NCBI GenBank assembly: GCA_016867725.1
Contig: VGIX01000011.1
Location: 1-51,928 of the forward strand
From: Candidatus Effluviviaceae Genus I sp.
GTDB lineage: Bacteria; Joyebacterota; Joyebacteria; Joyebacterales; Joyebacteraceae
Direction of reading: 5' to 3'
DNA: 51,928 bases
Below the pieces are notes generated by a model that searched no databases, had not been told where the DNA came from, and was given only the letters and a program-made list of their open reading frames with translations. The position numbers were made by a program, and so were the translations under genes. Shown here in pieces: positions 34,800 through 43,176 of the stretch. Position 1 is the first letter of the stretch. Every line of letters begins with the position of its first letter.

Positions 34800-35974
34800 C
34801 AGCGCCCCCCTGACTCGGGAGCGAACGCCTCGAACGGCTCGCCCCCGGGCACGCCCATGGCCTGCATGATCGCGGCGACGATCCTCTGCGACGCCCTGCC
34901 GTCGCCGTACGGGTTGACCGCGGCCGCCATCGCGTCGTACGCGGCGGCATCGGTCATGAGCGTCGTGATCTCCCGCGCGACGGTCGCGCGGTCCGTGCCC
35001 ACGATCCTCACGGTCCCGGCCTCGACCGCCTCGGGCCGCTCGGTCTCGTTCCTGAGCACGAGCACCGGCTTGCCGAGCGAGGGAGCCTCCTCCTGGATGC
35101 CGCCCGAGTCGGTGACGACGACGTGCGCCCTCGCCATGAGGCGCACGAAGGGCTCGTACGAAAGCGGCGCCAGAAGCCGCACGCGGGGATGGCCGCCGAG
35201 GACCTCGCGCGCGACGCGCTGCACGTTCGGGTTCATGTGCACCGGGTACACGACCGCGACGTCCGGCAGCGCGTCGGCGACGTCGCGGAGCGCGAGGCAG
35301 ATGTCCCTGAGCGGCGCCCCGAAGTTCTCGCGGCGATGCGCCGTCACGAGGACGATCCGCGCGCCGGGCGCGAGCGGCGCCGGCGGCGCGCTTTCTTCCG
35401 GCCTGTGCGCCTCGCCGACCGGCCGCCGCGCCACCTCGAGCAGCGCGTCGATGACCGTGTTGCCGGTCACGAAGACCGTCTCGTCGCTCACCCCCTCGCG
35501 CAGGAGGTTCTCGCGAGCCCTCGCCGTCGGCGCGAAGTGGAGCGAGGCGAGGTCGTCGGCCACGACGCGGTTCATCTCCTCCGGGAACGGGTAGTAGCGG
35601 TCGTGCGTCCTCAGGCCCGCTTCGACGTGGCCGACCGGGATCCTCTTGTAGAACGCCGCGAGCGACGCGGCCATCGTGGTCGTCGTGTCGCCGTGGACGA
35701 GCACGAGGTCCGGTGGTTCTTCGGCGAGCACGCGCGAGAGCCCCTCGAGCACGCACGCGACGACCTGCCACGGGGCCTGGTCGTCGGTCATCACGTTGAG
35801 GTCGGCATCCGGCGTGATGGCGAACACGTCGAGCACCTGGTCGAGCATCTCGCGGTGCTGCGCCGTCACGCAGACGCGCGACTCGATGACCCCGGGGAAG
35901 CGGGCCAGCTCGGCGAGGACGGGCGCCATCTTGATCGCCTCAGGACGCGTCCCGAATGTCGACAGGACCTTCAT
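34799..35974 (-). CDS. wecB: UDP-N-acetylglucosamine 2-epimerase (non-hydrolysing)
   Basis: Interconverts UDP-GlcNAc and UDP-ManNAc in the cytosol. The 391-residue sequence has the family start STFGTRPEAIKMAPV, VHGDTTTTMA, HVEAGLRTHD, FPEEMNR, VTAHRRENFG and DSGGIQEEAPSLGKPVLV. It supplies ManNAc-type precursors to the polymer. Its 5' end overlaps the BY-kinase gene by 35 bp in another frame, the longest same-strand overlap in the 20-gene run. Confidence 0.95.
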   Translation of the reverse strand: MKVLSTFGTRPEAIKMAPVLAELARFPGVIESRVCVTAQHREMLDQVLDVFAITPDADLNVMTDDQAPWQVVACVLEGLSRVLAEEPPDLVLVHGDTTTTMAASLAAFYKRIPVGHVEAGLRTHDRYYPFPEEMNRVVADDLASLHFAPTARARENLLREGVSDETVFVTGNTVIDALLEVARRPVGEAHRPEESAPPAPLAPGARIVLVTAHRRENFGAPLRDICLALRDVADALPDVAVVYPVHMNPNVQRVAREVLGGHPRVRLLAPLSYEPFVRLMARAHVVVTDSGGIQEEAPSLGKPVLVLRNETERPEAVEAGTVRIVGTDRATVAREITTLMTDAAAYDAMAAAVNPYGDGRASQRIVAAIMQAMGVPGGEPFEAFAPESGGR

Positions 35975-38261
35975 CCCGCTCTCCGGGCGCCGGTCCGGCC
36001 CCCTGGTTCTGCGCCGACTCGTGGTTCGTCTCCGCTTCGGAGCCGGCGTTGGCGTAGCCGTAGTACTTGTAGTCGTAGTAGTACGGGAGCACGCGCTCCA
36101 GGTTGTTCACGATGAGCCCGACGACGTTCGGGCTGTCCTCCTGCTGCAGCGACAGCCCGCGGACGACGACCTCCTTGGGCGTCACGCCCGCCTTCACGAC
36201 CATGATGACGACGTCCACGGCGGCGCCCAGAAGCAGCGCGTCCGGCACGGCGACGTTCGGGGCCGTGTCGAGGATGACGTGATCGAAGCGCGCGAGGAGT
36301 TCCGTCATGACGCGCGAGCCGGGAAGCGACTCGAGGACCCACGTCGCCCGCTCCGGCGTCGCGCCGCACGGGAGGACGAACAGGTTCGGCAGCGTGGTCG
36401 CCTTGAGGTCGAGGCCGAGCAGGTGTCCCCGCTCGAGCGCGTCGGAGATGCCGGGCGCCGACGGGACCTCCATGAGGTGGTGGCCACGCGGCTTGCGGAG
36501 GTCGCAGTCCACAAGGACGGTCCTCCGGTCGTAGTGCTTGGCGAGCGTGATGGCGAGGCACGCGGCGGCGGTGGTCTTCCCCTCGCCGCGGTTCGCGCTC
36601 GTCACGAGGATGGCGCGCGGGATCTCGCCGTGGTGCTTCTTGGCGATCTTCCTGGCCACCCGCCGGAACTCGAAGGAGATGGGCGTCTCGCGGGAGAGGT
36701 GCGCGATGAGCGGCGAGTTGCCGGCCGTGGGCCGCGCCGTCCCCCGGCGGCTGAGCGCCTTCTCGCGCGCCGCGACCGACCTGAAGACCTCGGCGTCCGG
36801 CACGGTGCCGAGCACCGGGAGCCCGAGCGTGCGCTCGATCTCCTCGATGTCCTTGAACGACGTGTCGCTCTGCTCGGTCGCGAGCACAAGGCCGAACCCG
36901 ACGACGAGGCCCGCGAGCATCGACAGCGCGAGGATCGTGAGCTTGTCGGGCGCGACCGGCGCGACCGGGCGCGTCGCGGGCTGGATGACCTCGAAGCGGC
37001 CGCCGGCGCGCGCGGCCTCGAGCGCCTCCTTGATCTGCCCCGCGGCGGACTGCTCGACGAACGCCTCGTAGAGCGCGCGGTTGCTCTCGACCTCCTGCCT
37101 GAGCCGCGCGAGCTCGAGCTCGTCCTCGGTCGCCGTGGCGCGGCCCTGCGTGTAACCCCACATGAAGCGCTCGAGCACCGCCTTGCGCTCCGCCGCCATG
37201 GACACTTCGGCCTCGGCGACCTTGAGCTCGGCGAACGCGTCGAGGGCGGCCTGCGACGCGCCCGGCACGGTCCGCGCCGCGAGCGCGAGCGCCCTGGCCC
37301 GAAGCTCGCCCTTCTTCTCGGCGGTGCTCACGAGAAGGGAGTTCACCTCCGGCCCGCCCTGCGGCTGCCGCACGAGCGCGGAGGCGATCTGGCGCTCGAG
37401 CTTCACGAGTTCGTCGGTCTCCGTCGCGAACGCGCCCGAGGCGATCGCGTTCAGCCGGTCTTGACCGGCGCCGGCCGCCGTCCACAGCTCTGCGCGCAGA
37501 TCGACGACCCGCTGCCGCACCCTGCCCTCGTCCACGGCCGCCTGGCTGATGAGCACGTCCACGCGGTTGACGTTCTGCGCGTTGACCGGGTTCTCGACGG
37601 GCGCCCGGGCGACGCGCCCCGACTGGTATCGCTGGAGGGCCCCCTCGGCGTCGTCGAGCTTCGCCTTGAAGATGGCGATCTGCTCCACGCTGAAGCTGTG
37701 CACGGCGCGGATCTCGTCGAGCTGCTCGCGCGTGGACGACGCCACGAAGCTGTTCGTGATGTGCTGCGCGAGCAGGAACGCTCGGTCGGGGTCGAGGTCA
37801 CGCACGATGACCTCGAAGCCGGTGGCCGACGTCCGCGCGATCATCACCCTCTTCTGCAGGAGTTCGACCGCCTTCGCCTCCGCGTAGTCGTCCACGGAGA
37901 GCGCGGACGACTTCTCGTGCATCTTGACCGCCCACGCCTGGATGCCCGGGTCCTTCGCCATCCCCAGGGTCCGCACGAGCTCCACGAGGAACGACGTGCT
38001 CTTCACCTTCTCCTGAAGCCGCGACAGCTGGTCCTCGTGCGCCGTGCGCGAGCCGACGAACCGCGCGAGCGGCTCCGACAGGCGGTCCTCCACCCTCACC
38101 ACGACCCTGCTCCGCGCCTCGTACACCGGCGGCAGCGACTGGGCGATCGCGAAGCCGATCACCCCTCCCGTCAGGATCGGGATGATGAAGAGCCACTTCC
38201 GACGCCACACGGCCTTGGCGTACGTCCTGAGGTCCACCTGCTTCGTTGTCTGCTCCGGCAT
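35940..38261 (-). CDS. Polysaccharide co-polymerase/BY-kinase (Wzc-like)
   Basis: A 773-residue inner-membrane protein. It has an N-terminal Wzz domain with a first membrane helix near residues 26-44, a long periplasmic coiled-coil region, and a second helix near 455-480 preceded by a Pro-rich PATRPVAPVAP. The cytosolic tyrosine kinase follows: Walker A SANRGEGKTTAA, Walker A' VLVDCDLRKPR, Walker B VILDTAP. The tail holds a tyrosine cluster (YYYDYKYYGY) for autophosphorylation. It controls chain length and export with the protein encoded 46 bp upstream. Confidence 0.92.
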   Translation of the reverse strand: MPEQTTKQVDLRTYAKAVWRRKWLFIIPILTGGVIGFAIAQSLPPVYEARSRVVVRVEDRLSEPLARFVGSRTAHEDQLSRLQEKVKSTSFLVELVRTLGMAKDPGIQAWAVKMHEKSSALSVDDYAEAKAVELLQKRVMIARTSATGFEVIVRDLDPDRAFLLAQHITNSFVASSTREQLDEIRAVHSFSVEQIAIFKAKLDDAEGALQRYQSGRVARAPVENPVNAQNVNRVDVLISQAAVDEGRVRQRVVDLRAELWTAAGAGQDRLNAIASGAFATETDELVKLERQIASALVRQPQGGPEVNSLLVSTAEKKGELRARALALAARTVPGASQAALDAFAELKVAEAEVSMAAERKAVLERFMWGYTQGRATATEDELELARLRQEVESNRALYEAFVEQSAAGQIKEALEAARAGGRFEVIQPATRPVAPVAPDKLTILALSMLAGLVVGFGLVLATEQSDTSFKDIEEIERTLGLPVLGTVPDAEVFRSVAAREKALSRRGTARPTAGNSPLIAHLSRETPISFEFRRVARKIAKKHHGEIPRAILVTSANRGEGKTTAAACLAITLAKHYDRRTVLVDCDLRKPRGHHLMEVPSAPGISDALERGHLLGLDLKATTLPNLFVLPCGATPERATWVLESLPGSRVMTELLARFDHVILDTAPNVAVPDALLLGAAVDVVIMVVKAGVTPKEVVVRGLSLQQEDSPNVVGLIVNNLERVLPYYYDYKYYGYANAGSEAETNHESAQNQGAGPAPGERDEGPVDIRDAS

Positions 38262-38307
38262 GTCACCCCACTCCGGTTGCGGCTTCCCGCGTCGGCTGTC
38301 GACCGCT

Positions 38308-39324
38308 CTACTGCTGAGCTGCTTCCTCGAGAGCCCTTCGCTCCATGTCGCGGAGCTTCCTGTCCTCGATCTCCCTGTCGATGGTGAGATACAGGAGGTA
38401 CGACGACATGACGTCCCTGACCGACCCGAGCACGGTCGCCGCCCCGCCCCAGATCGCGCCCGCGATGTTCGGCGTCGCCTTGGGCACGACGACGCGGTCG
38501 CCGGCTCGCAGGATGAACGGGCTCGCCGTCCCGTCCCGCATCACGCGCTCGACGTCCACGACGGCGACCGCCTGGCCGCCGCCGCTGTTCATCACCACAC
38601 CCACCTTGCTGAGTTCGGCGTCGGGCGTCGTCCCGCCCGCGAGCGCGAGCGCCTGGATGATGTCCAGCGCCTCGGTCGTCGGGTACGGGCCCGGACTCGC
38701 CACTTCGCCAAGCACGTAGACCAGTCCGGGCCCCCGCATGCCCCCGGCCCCCATGAGCGCGGGGACGTCCACCGTGTCGCCGGGCCGGAGCGCGGGCAGC
38801 CTCACACCGGTCCCGCGCATGTACGCCCCGAGGTCCACGCTGATCACCTGCGGGTCGCCGACGCCCGGGCGCACGATGGCCACGGACGAGAGGTCCGCGC
38901 CCGGCAGCGCGCCGCCCGCCTGCCCGAGAAGTTCGAGGATGTCCGGGATCTCCTCGAAGCTGTATCGCCCCGGGGCCGTCACCTGGCCCGTGAGGTAGAT
39001 CGACCTGCTGTTGTACACGGCGACCGTGACGGTCACCTGCATCGTCTCGCCCGTGTAGTCCCGGAGCCGCTGTGCGAGCTCCCTCGAGAGCTCCTGGCTC
39101 GTCGCCCCTGACGCGCGCAGGTCTCCGACGGGCGGGAACGTCGCAAGCCCGTCCGCCCGCACGACCACCTGCCGCTCGAGCTCCGGGTGCCGCCAGACCG
39201 ACACGGAGAGAATGTCGCCCGGACCGATCGTGTACTCCGCCGCCCCCGCATCTCGGACGGCGCCCCCGCCGCCAAGCACCGCCAGCGCCAGCACCACCGC
39301 CGCAACCAGGCTGCGCCCTGCCAT
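38308..39324 (-). CDS. Polysaccharide export protein (Wza-like, SLBB domains)
   Basis: A 338-residue exported protein. The signal peptide ends near residue 30 (DAGAAEYT); no lipobox Cys is seen, unlike classical Wza. Then a Poly_export domain (YTIGPGDILSVSVWRHPELE) and two SLBB-like repeats (IYLTGQVTAPGRYSFEEI, VYVLGEVASPGPYPTTEAL). The C-terminus is a charged helix, possibly the outer-membrane segment. ATG 39324 has AGGGGGG eight bases upstream. First gene of the 20-gene run, with the leader at 39325-39444. Confidence 0.88.
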   Translation of the reverse strand: MAGRSLVAAVVLALAVLGGGGAVRDAGAAEYTIGPGDILSVSVWRHPELERQVVVRADGLATFPPVGDLRASGATSQELSRELAQRLRDYTGETMQVTVTVAVYNSRSIYLTGQVTAPGRYSFEEIPDILELLGQAGGALPGADLSSVAIVRPGVGDPQVISVDLGAYMRGTGVRLPALRPGDTVDVPALMGAGGMRGPGLVYVLGEVASPGPYPTTEALDIIQALALAGGTTPDAELSKVGVVMNSGGGQAVAVVDVERVMRDGTASPFILRAGDRVVVPKATPNIAGAIWGGAATVLGSVRDVMSSYLLYLTIDREIEDRKLRDMERRALEEAAQQ

Positions 39325-39375
39325 CGGCTGATCCCCCCTGTCCCGTCCCGTCTCGTCGCCGGAAAGGCACACAAC

Positions 39376-39400
39376 GCCGGTGGTGCCTTGCGCCACCGGC
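39376..39400 (-). promoter_or_regulatory. Hairpin in the leader of the polysaccharide/exosortase operon
   Basis: An exact 8-bp inverted repeat (39376-39383 with 39393-39400) with a 9-base loop, about 50 bases before the first start codon. No T-tract follows, so attenuation would need a partner structure; a protein- or RNA-binding site is also possible. Confidence 0.45.
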
Positions 39401-39417
39401 ATAATCCTGCGAATCAC

Positions 39418-39444
39418 GCTATAGGCGGTGCCTCCGCCCGTCAA
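39418..39444 (-). promoter_or_regulatory. Candidate promoter of the 20-gene operon
   Basis: On the minus strand TTGACG (39444-39439) is followed by TATAGC (39423-39418), but with only 15 bases between them, which is short for sigma-70. It would place the hairpin at 39376-39400 in the leader RNA. Confidence 0.35.
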
Positions 39445-39473
39445 CATCGAATCTGCGAAAGTGTAGCCTTGCC

Positions 39474-39545
39474 CGACACCACCGGATTTGAACTGCGCGA
39501 CCAGGGACGCTGCAACGCCTTCACTGCTAAAGAGTTATGCCATCG
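39474..39545 (-). pseudogene. tRNA-like relic
   Basis: A 72-base minus-strand stretch has tRNA-like landmarks. The outer seven bases pair at six of seven positions (two wobbles), and a T-loop-like GTTCAAATCC sits at the right distance, with GGTCGC in the variable-loop position. The T-stem pairs at only about two of five positions and no proper anticodon stem forms, so it is not a working tRNA. The remaining 187 bases to 39732 show nothing I can name. Confidence 0.35.
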
Positions 39546-39732
39546 CAGCCGAGCAGCGCTACGGTGTCGGATGCCCAGACGCCGTGTCTCCGGAGTGTCG
39601 TGTAGTGCGACACTTGGCCAGCCCGGGGTATGCATCGGGCGTGCCAGCGGGTGGCCTTCTTGCCGCACGCGGGCCGCCTTCGCTATCATCCGTGAACCGG
39701 ACGTCAATAACCAGCGCGCCCTGGAAAGCGCC

Positions 39733-40421
39733 ATGAGCCTCGCCTCGATCGTCCTCGCGTCCATCGCTGCCCTGCTCGCCGGCTACATCGTCTACGGCCG
39801 CCTGCTGAGCCGCCTGTTCCGGATCGACCCGCGCGCCCCCACGCCGGCCGTCACGCAGCGCGACGACGTGGACTTCGTTCCCATCAGTCCGCGGTTCCTC
39901 TTCGGTCAGCAGCTCTCGGCCATCGCGGCGGCGGGCCCCATCGTCGGGCTCCTCCTCGGCGGCCACGCGGTCTCGTATCCGGCGTTCACCGGGCCCGCGG
40001 GGAAGGCGCTCGCCGGCAAGCCGAACTTCATCTACGCGCAGGGCCTCACGGCGTTCCTCGAGCGCATCCGCGTGCCGGTCGCGTTCGGCGTCTCGTTCGC
40101 GCTGCTCGCGTTCACGACCTTCGTGTACGACACGCTGGACGTGTGCACGCGCCTGGGACGGTACATCGTCGTCGAGCTCACCGGCTGGCGCGGGCGGCCG
40201 GGGAGGTGTTCGCGACGGCGCTCACCATCGGCGTGCCGCTCGTGCTCGTGATGCAGACGACGCGCGACGCCGCCGGCAACGTGATCCCGGCGTGGCGCGC
40301 GTTCTGGGCGCTCTTCGGGGCGAGCAACCAGCTCCTCGTCGCGCTCGCCGCGCTCATGCTGGTGGAGGCGGTCAGGCTGCTGGCGGGGGCGCGGCGGCCC
40401 GCGGCCGTCGCTTCCGCCTGA
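39733..40421 (+). pseudogene. cstA: Collapsed carbon starvation protein A (CstA) gene
   Basis: Intact CstA is a membrane peptide/pyruvate transporter of over 500 residues. Here the N-terminus is clear (YIVYGRLLSRLFRID, then FGQQLSAIAAAGPIVG) but jumps at once to a late segment (ALLAFTTFVYDTLDVCTRLG ... VELTGWRG), so several hundred middle codons are missing. A frameshift near 40190-40205 then moves the rest (GEVFATALTIGVPLVLVMQ ... AFWALFGASNQLLVAL) into another frame. The 3' end overlaps the convergent kinase gene by 50 bp. Two separate lesions argue for a real relic rather than one sequencing error. Confidence 0.82.
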
Positions 40422-43176
40422 GACGCAGGACGAACGTCGAGCCGTTCCCCGGATCGGTCCGATCCAGCTCGAGCCGCCCGCCGAGCGCTTTGAGAAGCTG
40501 CACGGAACGATAGAGCCCCGTGCCGCCTTCCCCTTCCTTCGTCGTGCCGCCGAGCGTGAACAGGCGCTCGCGGTCGGCCTCCGCGATGCCGCACCCCGTG
40601 TCCGCGAACCGCAGCTCGACGAACCCGCCCGACAGCTCGCCGCGGACCTCGAGCCGCCTGGTCGCGGACGACCGCATCGCGCGGGCCGCGTTCGACACGA
40701 GGTTGCCGACGACGTACAGGAGGTCCGCCGGGGCGATCCACGCGTAGCCGTCGTCCACGGCCCGGAGGTCGGTTTCGAGCGCGACGCCGGCCGCCTTCAG
40801 GTCCGGCGCGAACTGGTCGAGCGCGTCGCGCACGCCGGCGACCGCGTCGGCGCCATACGGCTCCCCCGCGGTCTCGCGCAGCTCCCGCAGGGCCGACTCG
40901 AGCGCCTCCGTACGCCCTGCGATCTCCCGTGTGAGCGCGCCCTCCACGCGCCCGGCAGCGAGCGCGGCATCGAGGCGCGCGAGTTCGCGGTCGAGGTCGG
41001 CAAGCGCGGCGCGCAGCGTCCCTGCGGGGCCCCGCAGCGCGGGCAGCCGCCCAGCGACCTCGAGGATGCGGGCGATGCCGGGCCACCCCGACTCGGCGTG
41101 GCTCGCAAGCGCCTTCCTCGCCAGTTCCGCAGTCTGCTCAGCCGGCGCGCCGACGCCCTCGGCCATCGTGAGCGTGTCGGCGAGCCTCCTGAGCGGCCTC
41201 GTCACGATGCTCTTGTCGTGGCCGCCCATCTCGAGGAGTTCGAGCAGTTCCAGCTCGCGCGCCCGCCTGCCCGCGCCCGGAAGCGGCAGCCGCGACAGCA
41301 CCGGCCTCACGACGCGACGCGCCGTGAGGTCCCGCACGCGCCGGGACATCGCGCACCCCGCCGCCCACGCGAGCCCGAGGATCCCGAGGGCCCGCCCGCC
41401 GAGGAACGCCCAGTCGATCGGCGCAGACTCGAGGGCGAGCAGGTACGCGCGGTCGGAGAGGCCGACGAGGCGCGTCACGCCCGGACTCTCGCGGTAGAGC
41501 CCGAGGAACTGCGCGCAGGGATAGAGCGGCGGCCGGCCGGGCGTGTGCGTTGCGAGGAGGCGAAGCCGCGAGTCGTAGACGGAGAGCGCGCCCTCGGTCG
41601 TGCCGACGAGAAGGCACGAGCCGCGCACGCCCTCGACCTCGACGCACGCCTGCGCGTCCGCGGGCGCTCCGACCTCCGCCGACCCGCTCTCGACGAACCG
41701 CCCGTCCACGAAGCGGTACGCGTGCAGTCCGCCCGACCGCGTTGAGGCGAACGCGACGCCGCGCCCGTTCCGGTCCTTCCCCACGAACACCATGCCGACG
41801 CGCTGCGGGACGGCGACGCCCGCGAGGGAGTCCCCCGTCGCCCCGTCCCACACGGTGAGCGGGCTCACGATGCGCTCCGAGGCGTCGCCGGGGGTGGTCG
41901 CCGACACGACCTCGGGCCGGCCGTCGCCGGTGAGGTCGCCGACCGCCACGAACGCGTCGCTGAGGTCGGCGGGACCCTCGTGCAGCCACAGGAGGCGCAG
42001 ACTGCCGCGGTCCGCGCCGCCCTCGAACGCGAGCGCGCCGACGTACGGGCGCTCGCCGCGCGTGCCGTTCACCTCGCCGGCGTTGCCTGGCCCGGCGCTT
42101 GCGAACACGACCTCCTCGCGCCCGTCGCCGTCCATGTCCGCGGAGAGAAGCGTCCGAAACTGCGTTCCGCCCTCGAACCGGCAGACCTCGCGCTCGAGTC
42201 GGGAGTCGAACATCAGGACGGCGCGAGGCACGCCGTCGTAGTCGGCGCCGGCGGCGATTGCGTAGACGTGCTCTCCCCCACCCAGGTCAACGCGCCGCGC
42301 CTGTCTCACGCGGCCGTCCCACGAGGGCTCGTGCCCGCGGTCGCTCCCATGCAGAACGGCGACGTCGCGCACGACCCGCCCCGCCCGCCCGTAGCAGAGC
42401 AGGCGGAGCGTGTCGCGCACGACGCAGGAGACGAGGAACTCGTCGGCCCCGTCCACGTCCACGTCCCCCGGCCCGACGAACGAGAACGGCTGCCACTCCT
42501 CACGCGCGACCGGCACGTTGATCTGCCCGGTCTGGACCCAGGTCTTCTCCACGAGGCGGACGGGACAGACGGTGCCGGTCAGCTCGTTCGCGCCCACAAG
42601 CTCGTCGCAGCCGTCCCCGTCCATGTCGGCAACCCACGGGACGGTCTCGTCGCCCCAGGTGTGCGAGTCGGCGACGGTGAGGACGAACGGGAGACGCTGC
42701 CCTGCGGGCGCGGCACCGGCGCGGGGCACGGCAGCGAGCACGAGCGCGAGGGCGATCACGGCGGCCGGGCCCGCCCGGCCGGCATGGGGCCCCGCGCCGC
42801 TCGCCGTCGCGTCCGGCGCCGCGAACCGCTCGCGCGCCTTCGCCCGGTGCTCCTCGAGGAGCTCGCGGGGAATCAGCCTCGCGGCGAGCGCGATGCCCAG
42901 GGGCAGGATGAGGAGGTCGTCGAGAAGCCCGATGACGGGGATGAAGTCGGGGATGATGTCGATCGGGCTCACGGCGTACGCGACGGTGACCGCGACGACG
43001 GCCTTCGCGTACCACGGCACGCGCGGGTCCCTCGCCGCAAGCCAGAGCGCGTAGGCTTCGGTCCGGAGCGCGAGGACGCGCCCGCGGAGGCGCGCGGCGA
43101 AACCGGGCGGACGGTCGCCGCCCGCGCCGCTCGCCGTCGCGCCCCGTCGGTCAGATGTGACTCTCGATGTACTCAT
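40372..43176 (-). CDS. Chimeric YkvA/DUF1232 - VCBS-propeller - histidine kinase
   Basis: A 934-residue protein. Residues about 45-105 are a YkvA (DUF1232) hydrophobic domain (DPRVPWYAKAVVAVTVAYAV, SPIDIIPDFIPVIG). A helix at about 132-152 leads to an extracytoplasmic FG-GAP/VCBS-type propeller with DMDGDGCDE, DVDVDGADE, DMDGDGREE and DLTGDGRPE. A second helix at about 605-625 precedes the kinase: possible dimerisation box around MGGHDKSIVTRPLRRL, then N-box VVGNLVSNAARAM, G1 ADTGCGI and G2 GGTGLY. No response regulator is adjacent. The YkvA module is flanked by an exact 21-bp direct repeat. It overlaps the CCG-domain gene by 26 bp. Confidence 0.8.
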   Translation of the reverse strand: MSTSRVTSDRRGATASGAGGDRPPGFAARLRGRVLALRTEAYALWLAARDPRVPWYAKAVVAVTVAYAVSPIDIIPDFIPVIGLLDDLLILPLGIALAARLIPRELLEEHRAKARERFAAPDATASGAGPHAGRAGPAAVIALALVLAAVPRAGAAPAGQRLPFVLTVADSHTWGDETVPWVADMDGDGCDELVGANELTGTVCPVRLVEKTWVQTGQINVPVAREEWQPFSFVGPGDVDVDGADEFLVSCVVRDTLRLLCYGRAGRVVRDVAVLHGSDRGHEPSWDGRVRQARRVDLGGGEHVYAIAAGADYDGVPRAVLMFDSRLEREVCRFEGGTQFRTLLSADMDGDGREEVVFASAGPGNAGEVNGTRGERPYVGALAFEGGADRGSLRLLWLHEGPADLSDAFVAVGDLTGDGRPEVVSATTPGDASERIVSPLTVWDGATGDSLAGVAVPQRVGMVFVGKDRNGRGVAFASTRSGGLHAYRFVDGRFVESGSAEVGAPADAQACVEVEGVRGSCLLVGTTEGALSVYDSRLRLLATHTPGRPPLYPCAQFLGLYRESPGVTRLVGLSDRAYLLALESAPIDWAFLGGRALGILGLAWAAGCAMSRRVRDLTARRVVRPVLSRLPLPGAGRRARELELLELLEMGGHDKSIVTRPLRRLADTLTMAEGVGAPAEQTAELARKALASHAESGWPGIARILEVAGRLPALRGPAGTLRAALADLDRELARLDAALAAGRVEGALTREIAGRTEALESALRELRETAGEPYGADAVAGVRDALDQFAPDLKAAGVALETDLRAVDDGYAWIAPADLLYVVGNLVSNAARAMRSSATRRLEVRGELSGGFVELRFADTGCGIAEADRERLFTLGGTTKEGEGGTGLYRSVQLLKALGGRLELDRTDPGNGSTFVLRLRRKRRPRAAAPPPAA
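42791..42811. repeat. 21-bp direct repeat, copy 1 (after the YkvA module)
   Basis: Identical to 43121-43141 and in the same reading frame, encoding ATASGAG in the kinase. The start-to-start distance is 330 bp, exactly 110 codons. Confidence 0.85.
43121..43141. repeat. 21-bp direct repeat, copy 2 (before the YkvA module)
   Basis: Exact match to 42791-42811; the bases immediately outside differ on both sides, so the identity is limited to 21 bp. It encodes ATASGAG near residue 13 of the kinase. Confidence 0.85.

Noticed and set aside
39325-39444. Cyclic-di-GMP (GEMM) riboswitch in the operon leader
   Set aside because: Only one simple hairpin is seen; the GEMM core sequences and tetraloop/receptor arrangement are missing.
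42791-43141. Transposon target-site duplication around the YkvA module
   Set aside because: 21 bp is long for most duplications and there is no transposase or terminal inverted repeat; domain-level recombination fits better.
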